Shown piece after piece: positions 10,391 to 19,487 of a stretch of 64,000 nucleotides of DNA. The notes under the pieces are model-generated. The model saw only the letters and a list, made by a program, of their open reading frames with translations, was not told the origin of the DNA and did not search any database. The DNA is taken from assembly GCA_016937575.1 (NCBI GenBank), contig JAFHKN010000002.1:1736001-1800000 (forward strand). Reading direction: 5' to 3'. The position numbers and the translations under genes are program-made. Origin of the DNA: Roseomonas aeriglobus (GTDB lineage: Bacteria > Pseudomonadota > Alphaproteobacteria > Sphingomonadales > Sphingomonadaceae). Each line of letters starts with the position of its first letter. The stretch's first letter is position 1.

Positions 10391-11694
10391 TATTCGGCAG
10401 CCTCTTGCATGGGCGAGAAACCCCCACCCTGCCGTTCGATGATCCGGCGTTCGATTTCCGGACGGAAGTGACGGATCAGGCCCTGGATCGGCCAGGCCGC
10501 CGCGTCGCCCAGCGCGCAGATGGTGTGGCCTTCGACCTGCTTCGTGACCTGGTGCAGCGTGTCGATCTCGCTGATGTCGGCGTCGCCGGTGCGCAGCCGT
10601 TCCATCACGCGCCACATCCAGCCAGTGCCTTCGCGACATGGCGTGCACTGGCCGCAGCTCTCGTGCTTGTAGAAGTAGGACAGGCGGCTGATCGCGCGGA
10701 CGATGTCGGTCGACTTGTCCATGACGATGACCGCCGCGGTGCCGAGGCCCGAGCCCAGCGCCTTCAGCCCGTCGAAATCCATCGGGCAGTCCATGATCTG
10801 CGCCGCCGGCACCAGCGGAACCGACGAGCCGCCGGGGATGACGGCGAGCAGATTGTCCCATCCGCCGCGGATGCCGCCGCAATGCTTCTCGATCAGTTCG
10901 CGGAACGGGATGCTCATCGCTTCCTCGACCACGCAGGGCTTTTCCACATGGCCGCTGATCTGGAAAAGCTTGGTGCCCTTGTTGTTCTCTGCGCCGAAAC
11001 TCGCGAACCATTCGGGGCCGCGGCGCAGGATGGTCGGGGCGACCGCAATCGATTCGACGTTGTTGACCGTCGTCGGGCAGCCATAGAGGCCTGCGCCGGC
11101 CGGGAACGGCGGCTTCAGGCGCGGCTGGCCCTTCTTGCCCTCCAGGCTCTCGATCATCGCGGTCTCTTCGCCGCAGATGTAGGCGCCCGCACCGCGGTGG
11201 ACGAACACGTCGAAATCGTAGCCCGACTTGCACGCGTTCTTGCCCAGGAAGCCGCGGTCATAGGCCTCCGCGACGGCGGCGAACAGCGTTTCCGCCTCGC
11301 GGATATATTCGCCGCGGATGTAGATATAGGCCGCGCGCGCGCGCATCGCGAAGCCCGCGACCAGCGCGCCTTCGATCAGCAGGTGCGGATCGTGGCGGAT
11401 GATCTCGCGATCCTTGCACGACCCGGGTTCGGATTCGTCGGCGTTGATGACCAGGAAGCTCGGACGATCGGGCCGCGGCTCCTTGGGCATGAACGACCAT
11501 TTCATGCCGGTCGGGAACCCCGCACCGCCACGACCGCGCAGGCCCGACGCCTTGATCCGATCGATGATCGTATCCTGGCCGAGCTCCAGCAGCGCCTTGG
11601 TATTGTCCCACGCGCCGCGGGCCATTGCCGCGTCGATGTTCCACGGCTGATAGCCGTAGAGGTTGGTGAAGATGCGGTCCTTGTCGGCGAGCAT
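10390..11694 (-). CDS. nuoF: NADH-quinone oxidoreductase subunit F (FMN, NADH site)
   Basis: Flavoprotein subunit of complex I that oxidises NADH through FMN and passes electrons to its [4Fe-4S] cluster N3. The 434-residue protein shows the nucleotide-binding [16 protein letters not shown] at about residues 50-65, the [14 protein letters not shown] segment near 85-98, and the cluster ligands [12 protein letters not shown] near 350-361. The start ATG overlaps the stop of the preceding 35-residue gene by one base (TGATG). Confidence 0.97.
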   Translation of the reverse strand: MLADKDRIFTNLYGYQPWNIDAAMARGAWDNTKALLELGQDTIIDRIKASGLRGRGGAGFPTGMKWSFMPKEPRPDRPSFLVINADESEPGSCKDREIIRHDPHLLIEGALVAGFAMRARAAYIYIRGEYIREAETLFAAVAEAYDRGFLGKNACKSGYDFDVFVHRGAGAYICGEETAMIESLEGKKGQPRLKPPFPAGAGLYGCPTTVNNVESIAVAPTILRRGPEWFASFGAENNKGTKLFQISGHVEKPCVVEEAMSIPFRELIEKHCGGIRGGWDNLLAVIPGGSSVPLVPAAQIMDCPMDFDGLKALGSGLGTAAVIVMDKSTDIVRAISRLSYFYKHESCGQCTPCREGTGWMWRVMERLRTGDADISEIDTLHQVTKQVEGHTICALGDAAAWPIQGLIRHFRPEIERRIIERQGGGFSPMQEAAE

Positions 11695-11801
11695 CAGCCT
11701 TCGCCCTTCTTCTTCTTGGCCTGGGTAGCGGCGTAGATCGCAATGAAGCTCATGAACACGGCGATGAAAGACGCGAAGATCGCGATATAGGCGGGGTTCA
11801 C
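11694..11801 (-). CDS. 35-residue single-helix membrane protein in the nuo operon
   Basis: Unrecognised micro-protein between the 54-residue gene and nuoF. It starts at GTG 11801, overlapping the upstream stop as GTGA, and ends one base into nuoF as TGATG. The tight overlaps on both sides are the main evidence that it is translated. It has one strongly hydrophobic helix (residues about 4-26, rich in Ile, Ala and Phe) and a basic tail with four consecutive lysines, which suggests an inner-membrane protein with a cytoplasmic C-terminus. It could be an assembly factor or accessory subunit of complex I; function is unknown. Confidence 0.7.
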   Translation of the reverse strand: MNPAYIAIFASFIAVFMSFIAIYAATQAKKKKGEG

Positions 11802-11962
11802 TTGCGGCCTCCGAGCAGCTTCTGGCCGCCGGCGAGGATTGCGACGACGATCGCCGCGCCGATCAGCACGCCGAGCAGCTTGAAGCTGAGCTTCAGGACC
11901 CAGCCCAGGACGACGATGGCGCCGATGACCGCCAGGATGGTGACGAGCGTGTTCTTGCTCAT
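11798..11962 (-). CDS. 54-residue two-helix membrane protein in the nuo operon
   Basis: Unrecognised small protein between nuoE and the 35-residue gene. It starts [20 protein letters not shown] and carries two hydrophobic stretches (residues about 5-20 and 28-45) separated by a short basic turn, ending in a Gly/Lys-rich tail. The ATG overlaps the nuoE stop as ATGA, and its own stop overlaps the next GTG, so it is part of the nuo translation chain. No catalytic motif is visible. It may be a sphingomonad-specific accessory or assembly protein of complex I, which is an inference from position only. Confidence 0.75.
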   Translation of the reverse strand: MSKNTLVTILAVIGAIVVLGWVLKLSFKLLGVLIGAAIVVAILAGGQKLLGGRK

Positions 11963-12633
11963 GCCGACCACTCCGGGCGGTAGTCGTGGTTCTCGGTGAC
12001 CATCGCGGTCAGCGTGGTCGGCCCGCCCAGCGGCTCCACCGTGTGGCGCCCTGGCTCCTGCGTACCGGTCTTCGGCGTTTCGCCGGCGGCCAGCGCCTGG
12101 AGCAGCGCGGTGGTGCGGTCGTAATCGAGATCTTCGTAATTGTCGTCGTTGATCTGGACCATCGGCGCCGACGCGCAATTGCCCATGCACTCGACCTCGG
12201 TCAGCGTGAACAGGCCGTCGGGTGTCGTCTTGCCCTTGTTCAGCCCCATGTTCTTGCACGCCGCCATCACGTCGTCCGACCCGCGCAGCATGCACGGCGT
12301 CGTGCCGCACACCTGGACGTGGAATTTGCCGACAGGGGCGAGGTTGAACATCGTATAGAAGGTCGCGACCTCCAGCACGCGGATGTAGGCGACGCCGATC
12401 TGGCGCGCGACGAACTCGATCACCGGGATCGGCAGCCACCCTTGCGTGCTCGTCTCCGCCCCAACCTGGCGCTGGGCGAGGTCGAGCAGCGGGATCGACG
12501 CGGATTGCTGGCGGCCGGCCGGATAGCGACCGATGATCTCGTTCGCCTTTTTCTGATTCTCGTCCGTCCAGGCAAAGCCGCCCCAGCGGGCGCGGACTTC
12601 CGCTTCGTCGGGGATCTGGGGTGCGTCAGCCAC
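11959..12633 (-). CDS. nuoE: NADH-quinone oxidoreductase subunit E ([2Fe-2S])
   Basis: Thioredoxin-fold subunit of complex I that carries cluster N1a. The four cysteine ligands are visible in QVCGTTPCMLRG and ECMGNCASAP. The start chosen is GTG at 12633 ([13 protein letters not shown]), because AGAAGG lies nine bases upstream and the start overlaps the stop of the preceding small gene. An in-frame GTG 24 bases further up has no such support. The product is 224 residues. The C-terminal 40 residues after the fold are polar and variable. Confidence 0.95.
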   Translation of the reverse strand: MADAPQIPDEAEVRARWGGFAWTDENQKKANEIIGRYPAGRQQSASIPLLDLAQRQVGAETSTQGWLPIPVIEFVARQIGVAYIRVLEVATFYTMFNLAPVGKFHVQVCGTTPCMLRGSDDVMAACKNMGLNKGKTTPDGLFTLTEVECMGNCASAPMVQINDDNYEDLDYDRTTALLQALAAGETPKTGTQEPGRHTVEPLGGPTTLTAMVTENHDYRPEWSA

Positions 12634-12817
12634 GGCTGTCAGCCTTCTGAAGTTCACGCAGCGACGGCATCAACCGGCCGCTAATAACAAGCAGACCCGT
12701 CAGGCCGCCCCAGAGGGCGAACGGAACCTGAAAGAGCCCAAACACATCGGCGAGCAACGTAGCCGCCAAGACGGCTACGCCCGACAGCCATACAAGCTGA
12801 GTCGCGGCAAGCGTCAC
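12626..12817 (-). CDS. 63-residue membrane protein between nuoD and nuoE
   Basis: Unrecognised small protein. The start GTG at 12817 overlaps the nuoD stop as GTGA and has GGGGAG eight bases upstream. A GTG three codons earlier sits directly on that Shine-Dalgarno, so it is less likely. The protein has two hydrophobic helices (residues about 5-25 and 30-48) and a short basic tail. It overlaps the nuoE start by eight bases. The placement suggests a co-translated membrane partner of complex I; there is no recognisable domain. Confidence 0.7.
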   Translation of the reverse strand: MTLAATQLVWLSGVAVLAATLLADVFGLFQVPFALWGGLTGLLVISGRLMPSLRELQKADSRG

Positions 12818-14049
12818 CGGTCGCACTCCCCAAACACGACGTCGATCGCACCAAGGATGGCGGTCGTGTCCGCGAGCATGTGGCCCTTCGACATGAAGTC
12901 CATCGCCTGGAGGTGGCTGAACGCGGTCGGGCGGATCTTGCAGCGATACGGCTTGTTGGTGCCGTCGCTGACCAGATAGACGCCGAATTCACCCTTGGGG
13001 CTTTCGGTCGCGACATAGACTTCGCCGGCGGGCACGTGAAAGCCCTCGGTATACAGCTTGAAGTGATGGATCAGCGCTTCCATCGACCGCTTCATCTCGC
13101 CGCGCTTGGGCGGGCCGACCTTGCGATCGGTGGTCATGATCGGGCCTTCGGGCATCTGCGCCAGGCACTGCTTCATGATGCGGGCCGACTGGCGGACCTC
13201 TTCGACGCGGACCATGAACCGATCGTAGCAGTCGCCGCGGGTTCCGACGGGCACGTCGAATTCCATCCGGTCGTACACGTCATAGGGCTGCGACTTGCGC
13301 AGGTCCCACGGGATGCCGGCGGCGCGGATCATGGGGCCCGAGAAGCCCCACTTGATCGCGTCGTCGCGGCTGACGACGGCGATGTCGACGTTGCGTTGCT
13401 TGAAGATGCGGTTCTCCGCGACCAGGCTAATCGCATCTTCGAACAGCTTGGGCAGGCGATCGTCGAGCCAGTCGGCCAGGTCGGCGAGCAGCTTGAGCGG
13501 CACGTCCTGATGGACGCCGCCGACGCGGAAGTAGTTCGCGTGCATGCGAGCGCCCGAGAAGCGCTCGTAGAAGTTCATGCAGTCTTCGCGGATTTCGAAC
13601 AGCCACAGGTTCGGCGTCATCGCGCCGACGTCCATGACGTGCGACCCGAGGTTGAGCATGTGGTTCTTGATGCGCGTCAGTTCGGCGCACAGCACGCGGA
13701 TATACTGGGCACGCAGCGGCACTTCGAGGTCGAGCAGCTTCTCGACCGCCAGCACATAGCTGTGCTCCATGCACATCGGCGAGCAGTAATCGAGCCGGTC
13801 GAAATACGGCAGCGCCTGCTGGTACGTCTTGTATTCGATCAGTTTTTCGGTGCCGCGATGCAGCAGGCCGACGTGCGGATCGATGCGTTCGATGATCTCG
13901 CCATCGAGTTCCATGACCAGCCGCAGCACGCCGTGCGCAGCCGGGTGCTGGGGACCGAAGTTGATCGTATAATTCTGGATTTCGACGTCGCCCGGCGTCG
14001 GATCACCCGCGTCGGTACGACCTTCGATCTCGTCGATATACTCGTTCAT
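12814..14049 (-). CDS. nuoD: NADH-quinone oxidoreductase subunit D
   Basis: 49-kDa-type subunit of complex I, which forms the quinone-reduction site together with NuoB. At 411 residues it is the usual size and is not fused to NuoC. Conserved stretches include [16 protein letters not shown] near residue 30-45 (the His-containing quinone-site loop) and [15 protein letters not shown] near 57-71, plus a C-terminal FGECDR typical of the family. The ATG at 14049 overlaps the nuoC stop as ATGA. Confidence 0.97.
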   Translation of the reverse strand: MNEYIDEIEGRTDAGDPTPGDVEIQNYTINFGPQHPAAHGVLRLVMELDGEIIERIDPHVGLLHRGTEKLIEYKTYQQALPYFDRLDYCSPMCMEHSYVLAVEKLLDLEVPLRAQYIRVLCAELTRIKNHMLNLGSHVMDVGAMTPNLWLFEIREDCMNFYERFSGARMHANYFRVGGVHQDVPLKLLADLADWLDDRLPKLFEDAISLVAENRIFKQRNVDIAVVSRDDAIKWGFSGPMIRAAGIPWDLRKSQPYDVYDRMEFDVPVGTRGDCYDRFMVRVEEVRQSARIMKQCLAQMPEGPIMTTDRKVGPPKRGEMKRSMEALIHHFKLYTEGFHVPAGEVYVATESPKGEFGVYLVSDGTNKPYRCKIRPTAFSHLQAMDFMSKGHMLADTTAILGAIDVVFGECDR

Positions 14050-14882
14050 TGGTTCTGCCCCTTGCCCTTGCCGGGCACGACATCGGGGTCGGCCGGCGTC
14101 GGGCCGGAATGCGGGTGCGGCTTGCCGGCGCCGGTCTGTTCCGGAGCATCGGTCGTCTTTGGCTCGGCGGTCTTCGCCTTCTCCACCTCCGACGCTGCGG
14201 CATCGGCCTTCTGCAGCTGGTCGGCGGTCACCGGCGACGGCGCGCCCTTGGCCTGAGGCTGAACCCCCTTCTCATCGCCCGGCAAGACGTATTCCGCGCC
14301 TTCCCATGGGCTCATGAAGTCGAAATTCCGGAAGTCCTGCGCAAGCGCAACCGGCTGGTAGACGACGCGCTTCGCTTCTTCCGAATAGCGCAGCTCGACG
14401 AAGCCCGAGAGCGGGAAGTCCTTGCGCTGCGGGTGGCCGCGGAAGCCGTAATCGGTCAGGATTCGGCGCAGGTCCGGGTTGCCGGAGAACAGCACGCCGT
14501 ACATGTCGTAGACTTCGCGTTCGAGCCAGCCCGCGACCGGCCAGATGCCCGTGACCGACGGCACCGGCTGCACCTCATCGGTCGTCACGCGGACGCGAAT
14601 GCGGTGGTTGCGGGTGAGCGACAGCAGGCAATAGACGACGTCGAACCGCTCGGGCCGCGACGGATAGTCGACGCCGGCGATCTCCATCAGCTGCTGATAC
14701 TCGAGACCCGGCGTGTCGCGTAACAGAGTCATCGCAGGCACGATTTGCGCGCGATCGATCGTCAGCGAAACCTCGCCGACCAGATCGGTTGCCTCGACCA
14801 GCATGTCGCCCAGCGTCGACGTCGCAAGCTCGATCACGCCCGGGTTCAGGCCCGGGGTGTAGAGGGGGGCCGGCGCCCTCAC
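14046..14882 (-). CDS. nuoC: NADH-quinone oxidoreductase subunit C with long polar tail
   Basis: 30-kDa-type subunit of the complex I peripheral arm. The GTG start at 14882 overlaps the nuoB stop as GTGA, giving 278 residues. The family signature [29 protein letters not shown] lies at about residues 120-148, followed by [12 protein letters not shown]. After the expected end (around [13 protein letters not shown]) there are about 75 extra residues rich in Lys, Pro, Ala and Gln, predicted disordered and ending KGKGQNQ. Typical NuoC is about 200 residues, so the tail is lineage-specific. Confidence 0.95.
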   Translation of the reverse strand: MRAPAPLYTPGLNPGVIELATSTLGDMLVEATDLVGEVSLTIDRAQIVPAMTLLRDTPGLEYQQLMEIAGVDYPSRPERFDVVYCLLSLTRNHRIRVRVTTDEVQPVPSVTGIWPVAGWLEREVYDMYGVLFSGNPDLRRILTDYGFRGHPQRKDFPLSGFVELRYSEEAKRVVYQPVALAQDFRNFDFMSPWEGAEYVLPGDEKGVQPQAKGAPSPVTADQLQKADAAASEVEKAKTAEPKTTDAPEQTGAGKPHPHSGPTPADPDVVPGKGKGQNQ

Positions 14883-15460
14883 CGTTCCACCGTCCCGACC
14901 CGGCGGATCTTTCGCTGGAGCTGCATGATGCCGTAGAGCAGGGCCTCCGCCGTCGGCGGGCAGCCGGGCACATAGACGTCGACCGGTACCACGCGGTCGC
15001 AACCACGCACGACGCTGTACGAATAATGGTAATAGCCGCCGCCATTGGCGCAGCTGCCCATCGAGATCACGTACTTCGGCTCCGACATCTGGTCGTAGAC
15101 GCGACGCAGCGCCGGGGCCATTTTGTTGCACAACGTGCCCGCGACGATCATCACGTCCGACTGGCGCGGGGACGCGCGCGGCGCGGCGCCGAAGCGTTCG
15201 AGGTCGTAACGGGGCATGTTGACGTGGATCATCTCGACCGCGCAGCACGCGAGGCCGAAGGTCATCCACCACAGCGAGCCGGTGCGCGCCCACTGAAACA
15301 GCTCTTCGGTCGAGGTGACCAAAAAGCCCTTGTCGTTGAGCTCGCCGTTCAGGTCGTTGAAGAACGACTGATCGGGCATCGTGCCCGGCGCCGGCGCCTG
15401 ATCCAGCGAAATGCTGCCCTGCTGCGACGCGCCCATGATATTCTGAGGTGTCTGGCTCAT
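14879..15460 (-). CDS. nuoB: NADH-quinone oxidoreductase subunit B (cluster N2)
   Basis: Carries the terminal [4Fe-4S] cluster N2 that reduces quinone in complex I. The 193-residue protein has the tandem cysteines GLACCAVEM at about residues 67-75, then [35 protein letters not shown] with the other two ligands. About 45 variable residues precede the conserved core. The ATG at 15460 overlaps the nuoA stop as ATGA; the stop overlaps the nuoC GTG. Confidence 0.97.
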   Translation of the reverse strand: MSQTPQNIMGASQQGSISLDQAPAPGTMPDQSFFNDLNGELNDKGFLVTSTEELFQWARTGSLWWMTFGLACCAVEMIHVNMPRYDLERFGAAPRASPRQSDVMIVAGTLCNKMAPALRRVYDQMSEPKYVISMGSCANGGGYYHYSYSVVRGCDRVVPVDVYVPGCPPTAEALLYGIMQLQRKIRRVGTVER

Positions 15461-15831
15461 TCCCAGTCCAACGCCCCCTTCTTCCACGCATAGACAAGGC
15501 CGAGCGCCAGTTCGGCGATGAAGACCATCATCGACGTCCAGGCGACCCACCCCAGATCGAACACCGTGACCGCCCAGGGGTAGATGAAGGCAGCTTCGAG
15601 GTCGAAGATGATGAACAGGATCGCGACGAGATAGAAGCGCACGTCGAACTGACTGCGCGAATCCTCGAACGCGGGGAAGCCGCATTCATATTCGGTCAGC
15701 TTTTCCGGCGTCGGTTTATGCGCGCCCGTGAAGCGCGCCGCGATCATCGGCAGGACGACGAACGCCCCCGACAGGACGAGCGCGATCCCAAGGAACATCA
15801 GGATCGGCAGATATTGCGACAGATCGACCAA
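15457..15831 (-). CDS. nuoA: NADH-quinone oxidoreductase subunit A
   Basis: First gene of the complex I operon, encoding a three-helix membrane subunit next to the quinone cavity. The conserved loop [34 protein letters not shown] lies at about residues 46-80. No ATG fits the family N-terminus. TTG at 15831 gives [15 protein letters not shown], 124 residues, with GAGAG a few bases upstream. The frame extends 39 codons further upstream with no resemblance to NuoA. The promoter of the operon should lie in 15832-15936; I could not identify confident -35/-10 boxes. Confidence 0.93.
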   Translation of the reverse strand: MVDLSQYLPILMFLGIALVLSGAFVVLPMIAARFTGAHKPTPEKLTEYECGFPAFEDSRSQFDVRFYLVAILFIIFDLEAAFIYPWAVTVFDLGWVAWTSMMVFIAELALGLVYAWKKGALDWE

Positions 15832-15936
15832 AATGCGCTCTCGCAGATGCGAACAAAAGGATGCCGCGGGCTCTAGACCCCGGGGGTCCGGGGGGCAAGG
15901 GTTTGCGCGGTGAGAATGAATCGCAAAAGGCCCTGC

Positions 15937-16075
15937 AATCCTCCCCATTCATGGGGAGGGGGACCACGCGCAGCGTGGTGGAGGGGGTGCGCCGCAAGCT
16001 GGTCGCCCGCGGATAGCCCCCTCCACCCCGCCGCTGGCGCGGCGCGGTCCCCCTCCCCGTTCCGGGGAGGATTTT
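15937..16075. repeat. Bipartite palindromic repeat, family A copy 1
   Basis: About 139 bases upstream of nuoA and downstream of the suhB-like gene. It starts ATCCTCCCCATTCATGGGGAGG and ends with CCTCCCCGTTCCGGGGAGGAT, so each end is a hairpin and the two ends are inverted copies of one another. Between them are two further inverted motifs built around GGTGGAGGGGG and CCCCCTCCACC. A closely similar unit lies at 41118-41250, which shows it is a dispersed family, probably REP/BIME-like. It separates convergent-looking transcription signals and may terminate the suhB transcript. Confidence 0.85.
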
Positions 16076-16079
16076 CGCG

Positions 16080-16880
16080 TTACCTGAGCGCCCCCGCCAC
16101 CAGTTTGTGCAGGCGGGAATGAAGCTGGTCGTTCGCCGCCAGCACTTCGCCTTTTTCCACGGCCCGGTCCGTGCCACGGAAGTCGGTGACGAAGCCGCCC
16201 GCTTCCTTGACCAGCAACCAGCCTGCCGCAACGTCCCACGGCTTCAGTCCGCTTTCCCAAAACGCGTCGTACCGTCCCGCCGCGACCCAGGCGAGATCGA
16301 GTGCAGCCGACCCGAAGCGGCGGATGCCCGCGACTTCCGGAGCGACCGCACCGAAAATCCGGCTCCACTGGACGAAGTCGCCGTGGCCGAGGAACGGGAT
16401 GCCCGTTGCAACCAGCGAGTCGGCGAGTTCCCGGCGCGACGACACGCGCAGGCGGTTGCCCTGGACCCAGGCCCCGCGGCCCTTCTCGGCCCAGAAGCCT
16501 TCATCGGTCAGCGGCTGATAGACCATGCCATGGGTGATGCCGCCGACCGGATCGTCGACCGCGATCGAGATGGCGAAATGCGGAATGCCGTGCAGGAAGT
16601 TGCTGGTGCCATCCAGCGGATCGACGATCCACCGCGGCTTCGACGGATCACCCGGGATCTCGCCGCCCTCTTCCAGCAACATGCCCCAGTCCGGCCGCGC
16701 CTTGCGCAGTTCCTCGACGATCGTCTCTTCGGCGCGCTTGTCGGCCATCGACACGAAATCGGCCGGCCCCTTGCGACTGACCTGGAGGTTCTGGACCTCG
16801 CCGAAGTCGCGACGCAGGCGCGGCGCTGCCTTGCGGACGGCGCGCTCCATGACGGTGATGAGGCCGGAATGCGAAACCAT
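16080..16880 (-). CDS. suhB: Inositol monophosphatase family protein (SuhB-like)
   Basis: Mg-dependent phosphatase of the inositol monophosphatase / SuhB family, cytoplasmic, 266 residues. The metal-binding signature WIVDPLDGTSN is at residues 84-94, preceded by the conserved EE at 70-71. The second signature, LKPWDVAAGWLLVKEAGG, is near residue 215-232. Substrate cannot be told from the sequence: inositol-1-phosphate hydrolysis, or the SuhB role in rRNA transcription antitermination, are both known for this family. It lies downstream of efp, a common alphaproteobacterial arrangement, separated by a repeat element. Confidence 0.88.
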   Translation of the reverse strand: MVSHSGLITVMERAVRKAAPRLRRDFGEVQNLQVSRKGPADFVSMADKRAEETIVEELRKARPDWGMLLEEGGEIPGDPSKPRWIVDPLDGTSNFLHGIPHFAISIAVDDPVGGITHGMVYQPLTDEGFWAEKGRGAWVQGNRLRVSSRRELADSLVATGIPFLGHGDFVQWSRIFGAVAPEVAGIRRFGSAALDLAWVAAGRYDAFWESGLKPWDVAAGWLLVKEAGGFVTDFRGTDRAVEKGEVLAANDQLHSRLHKLVAGALR

Positions 16881-16892
16881 ATATCTTCCTTT

Positions 16893-17003
16893 GCCCCTCT
16901 CCCTAGGGGAGAGGGAGGGGCCCGCCGCCGACAGGCGGTGGGAGGGTGAGGTCAGGGCAGATCGATAACTGCCCTCCCCCGACCCTCTCCCAAAGGGAGA
17001 GGG
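16893..17003. repeat. Palindromic repeat, family B copy 1
   Basis: Intergenic element between efp and the suhB-like gene. It begins CCCCTCTCCCTAGGGGAGAGGG, a near-perfect hairpin, and ends CCCTCTCCCAAAGGGAGAGGG, a second hairpin; a degenerate GTGGGAGGGTGAGG / CCTCCCCC section lies between. The same layout recurs at 38532-38641 and 39856-39973. It fills most of the 223-base gap and leaves no room for a gene. Confidence 0.85.
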
Positions 17004-17103
17004 CTATCGATCAATCAGCACGACAGGTGAAACCTGCGCCGTCGGCCGGGCCAGGCCCGCCTGCCGGTCGGCGGATCGTGCGAGATAGCGTCGCTATTTC
17101 GTC

Positions 17104-17667
17104 TCAATCCGCGCGACGGACGTACGCCTGCTCGTACACGTCGACCACGATCTTCGTGCCGCTCGTGATATGCGGCGGCACCATCACGCGCACGCCATTG
17201 TCGAGTACCGCCGGCTTGTAGCTCGACGAGGCCGTCTGGCCCTTCACCACCGCGTCGGCCTCGACGATCGTCGCTTCGATCGTGTCGGGCAGCTGCACCG
17301 AGATGGCTTCCTCGTCATAGAGTTCCATGACCACGTCCATCCCGTCCTGCAGGAAGGCCGCCGCGTCACCGAGCAGGTCGCGCGGCAGGGTCGTCTGGTC
17401 GTAGGTTTCCTTGTCCATGAAGACCAGATTGTCCCCTTCCGCGAACAGGAACTGGAAATCCTTGGTGTCCAGGCGGACGCGCTCGACCGTTTCGGCCGAC
17501 CGGAAGCGGACGTTGTTCTTGCGGCCGTCACGCAGGTTCTTCAGCTCGACCTGCATATACGCCCCGCCCTTGCCGGGCTGGGTGTGCTGGATCTTGACCG
17601 CGCGCCAGATGCCGCCTTCGTATTCGATGATGTTGCCGGGACGGATGTCCACGCCGCTGATCTTCAT
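17104..17667 (-). CDS. efp: Elongation factor P
   Basis: Translation factor that relieves ribosome stalling at consecutive prolines by binding between the P and E sites. The 187 residues show the three-domain layout: an N-terminal KOW-like domain beginning [19 protein letters not shown], and two OB domains with the C-terminal signature [34 protein letters not shown]. The modifiable loop lysine is K33 in QPGKGGAY. The many Pro-rich stretches encoded nearby (EF-hand protein, NuoC tail) would be natural clients, which is an inference. Confidence 0.97.
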   Translation of the reverse strand: MKISGVDIRPGNIIEYEGGIWRAVKIQHTQPGKGGAYMQVELKNLRDGRKNNVRFRSAETVERVRLDTKDFQFLFAEGDNLVFMDKETYDQTTLPRDLLGDAAAFLQDGMDVVMELYDEEAISVQLPDTIEATIVEADAVVKGQTASSSYKPAVLDNGVRVMVPPHITSGTKIVVDVYEQAYVRRAD

Positions 17668-17730
17668 GGGTTCTCGACCTGTTGGAAAGAGCCGGGAGCG
17701 CGGGGTTTGCCGCGTCCGAGGGCGCCGCCC

Positions 17731-18384
17731 TTACCGCGTGGGCGCCGATCCGGCAAGCAGCGGGTAGGGATTGACCGGAGTGCCGCCATACCAGCGCTCA
17801 CCCGGCGCCATCCGCGACAGGCCGAAATGCAGGTGATAGTTGCCGGCCCCGGCATTGCCCGTATCGCCGACGAAGCCGATGTGCTGCCCCGCCCGCACCG
17901 CCAGCCCCTCACGCATCTCGGCGGCATAGGCCGCGAGATGGGCGTAATAATAGCTCCATCGGCCGTCGCGCGAGCGGATGTAGAGGGTATGCCCCCCTGC
18001 CCCGCTGTCGAAAATCTTCTCCACCGTCCCCGCCGCTGCCGCCAGCACCGGCGTGCCCCCCGGCGCCATGATGTCGGTCCCCAGATGGGGTCGCGCGCCG
18101 CCATCGCGCGCTTGACCCCAGGTGTCGACGATCTGCCGTGCGGTCACACCCTGAACCGGGACGACCAAGCCGGACGGGGCGACGACCGGCGGCGTGTCCG
18201 TGCGCCCGGCCGCGGGGACCGGCGCGGGTGGCGCCGCCACCCGCTCGATCCGGCCGGTGAAGCGGACCATCGATGCGATCGCGGCCAGGCCCATCGCCAG
18301 AAAGGCTGCAAGATACAGTCCGAACCGCCGCGCCCGTCGTCCGCGCGACGCGGGTGCGGTCATCGGGGCCGGAGCCGTCGTCAT
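17731..18384 (-). CDS. M23 family metallopeptidase (LytM-like), membrane anchored
   Basis: Predicted peptidoglycan endopeptidase or EnvC/LytM-type regulator acting in the periplasm. It has one N-terminal transmembrane segment (around LYLAAFLAMGLAAIASMV) and a C-terminal M23 domain. The zinc ligands are visible as HLGTD (H-x3-D) and HLHFG (H-x-H), and the YAHL motif is intact, so it is probably active. The ATG at 18384 overlaps the stop of the upstream L,D-transpeptidase as ATGA; a longer frame upstream is not needed. 217 residues. Pairing with an L,D-transpeptidase points to a joint cell-wall role. Confidence 0.88.
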   Translation of the reverse strand: MTTAPAPMTAPASRGRRARRFGLYLAAFLAMGLAAIASMVRFTGRIERVAAPPAPVPAAGRTDTPPVVAPSGLVVPVQGVTARQIVDTWGQARDGGARPHLGTDIMAPGGTPVLAAAAGTVEKIFDSGAGGHTLYIRSRDGRWSYYYAHLAAYAAEMREGLAVRAGQHIGFVGDTGNAGAGNYHLHFGLSRMAPGERWYGGTPVNPYPLLAGSAPTR

Positions 18385-19418
18385 GCGCGGAAGATCGCCT
18401 TCGTACCCGGCTTCACCATCAGTGCAACGCGTGCGGCATCCCAATTGGTGAGACGAATGCAGCCGTTGCTTTCGGTACGACCGATATTCTGCGGCTCGGG
18501 TGTGCCATGGATGCCATAATGTGGTTTCGACAGGTCCATCCAGACGACGCCGACCGGGTTATTCGGTCCGGGCTGGAGGACCGCTTCCTTGGCGCCGGGC
18601 TTGGTGCCCGCGATCAGATCGGGATCGAACTTCCAGTCGGGGTTGAACGCCGTCCCCTTGATCGTCCACGTCCCGATCGGTAACGGGAATTCGGCAGAGC
18701 CCATGGTGGCGCTGAACTGGGCAAGCAACTTGTCGTCCTTGTCCATCACGCGCAGCACGCCGTCGGACTTGTCGACGACGATATGATCGGCCTGTGGCTG
18801 CTTGGCGTCGACATTCAGCATCGTCGCCGTCGCGCGCCATTTGGGGTCGTCGATCGTATAATCGCGCGACGTCGGCAACGCATTGGGCACGACGATCCGC
18901 GTTCCCGCACGCATCATCGTCTCCGGGCTGTTCAGCGCGACCAGCGTCTGCGGCGTCGTATGGAACATCTCGGCCAGCTTCTCGAGCGGCGAATGATATC
19001 CGAGCGCAGGAAGCTTTGCCTGTTCGTTGTAATCCTTGGAGATTCTGCCGATATACGGACCGGCCAGCATCTCATTCGTCAGTATGACGGCCTTGACCGG
19101 CCGCCAGGCGCGATGGGGATAGAGCGCGCGCAGCGTCGCCTGGTCCGCCTCCCCCGTCTGCTTCAGGCCGCGGCTTTCCTGAAAACCCTTCAGCGCCGCC
19201 TTCAGCGATTGGCCACCCTTGCCGTCGAGCACGCCGGGGCCGAAGCCGAGCTCGTCGAGAATCACCTGGACGTGGAGCACGCCGGGATCGACGGCGACCG
19301 GCTTGACGGCTGCGGCCGATGGAGCCTGGGCGTCCGCCGCCGGTGCGTGCGATCCGACCGCCAGTGTCGTCAATCCCAGGCCGGCCACTGCCAGCAACAC
19401 CCGATCCCGCATCCTCAA
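18381..19418 (-). CDS. L,D-transpeptidase (YkuD family) with peptidoglycan-binding domain
   Basis: Periplasmic enzyme that forms 3-3 cross-links in peptidoglycan or attaches proteins to it. The 345-residue protein has an N-terminal signal sequence (LLAVAGLGLTTLAVGSHAPA), a peptidoglycan-binding domain at about residues 45-105 (ILDELGFGPGVLDGKGGQSLKAAL), a LysM-like middle section, and a C-terminal YkuD domain. The catalytic motif is HG...SNGCIRL with the active cysteine near residue 320. Two ATGs lie at the start (MRMRDRV), and the second would shorten it by two residues. It overlaps the M23 gene by four bases. Confidence 0.93.
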   Translation of the reverse strand: MRMRDRVLLAVAGLGLTTLAVGSHAPAADAQAPSAAAVKPVAVDPGVLHVQVILDELGFGPGVLDGKGGQSLKAALKGFQESRGLKQTGEADQATLRALYPHRAWRPVKAVILTNEMLAGPYIGRISKDYNEQAKLPALGYHSPLEKLAEMFHTTPQTLVALNSPETMMRAGTRIVVPNALPTSRDYTIDDPKWRATATMLNVDAKQPQADHIVVDKSDGVLRVMDKDDKLLAQFSATMGSAEFPLPIGTWTIKGTAFNPDWKFDPDLIAGTKPGAKEAVLQPGPNNPVGVVWMDLSKPHYGIHGTPEPQNIGRTESNGCIRLTNWDAARVALMVKPGTKAIFRA

Positions 19419-19487
19419 ACCCTTTCGTTACGCACACTTACCAATGGCGTAACGAGAAAAGCGGTCGGAGGTTTCCGGCGGGGGCGA

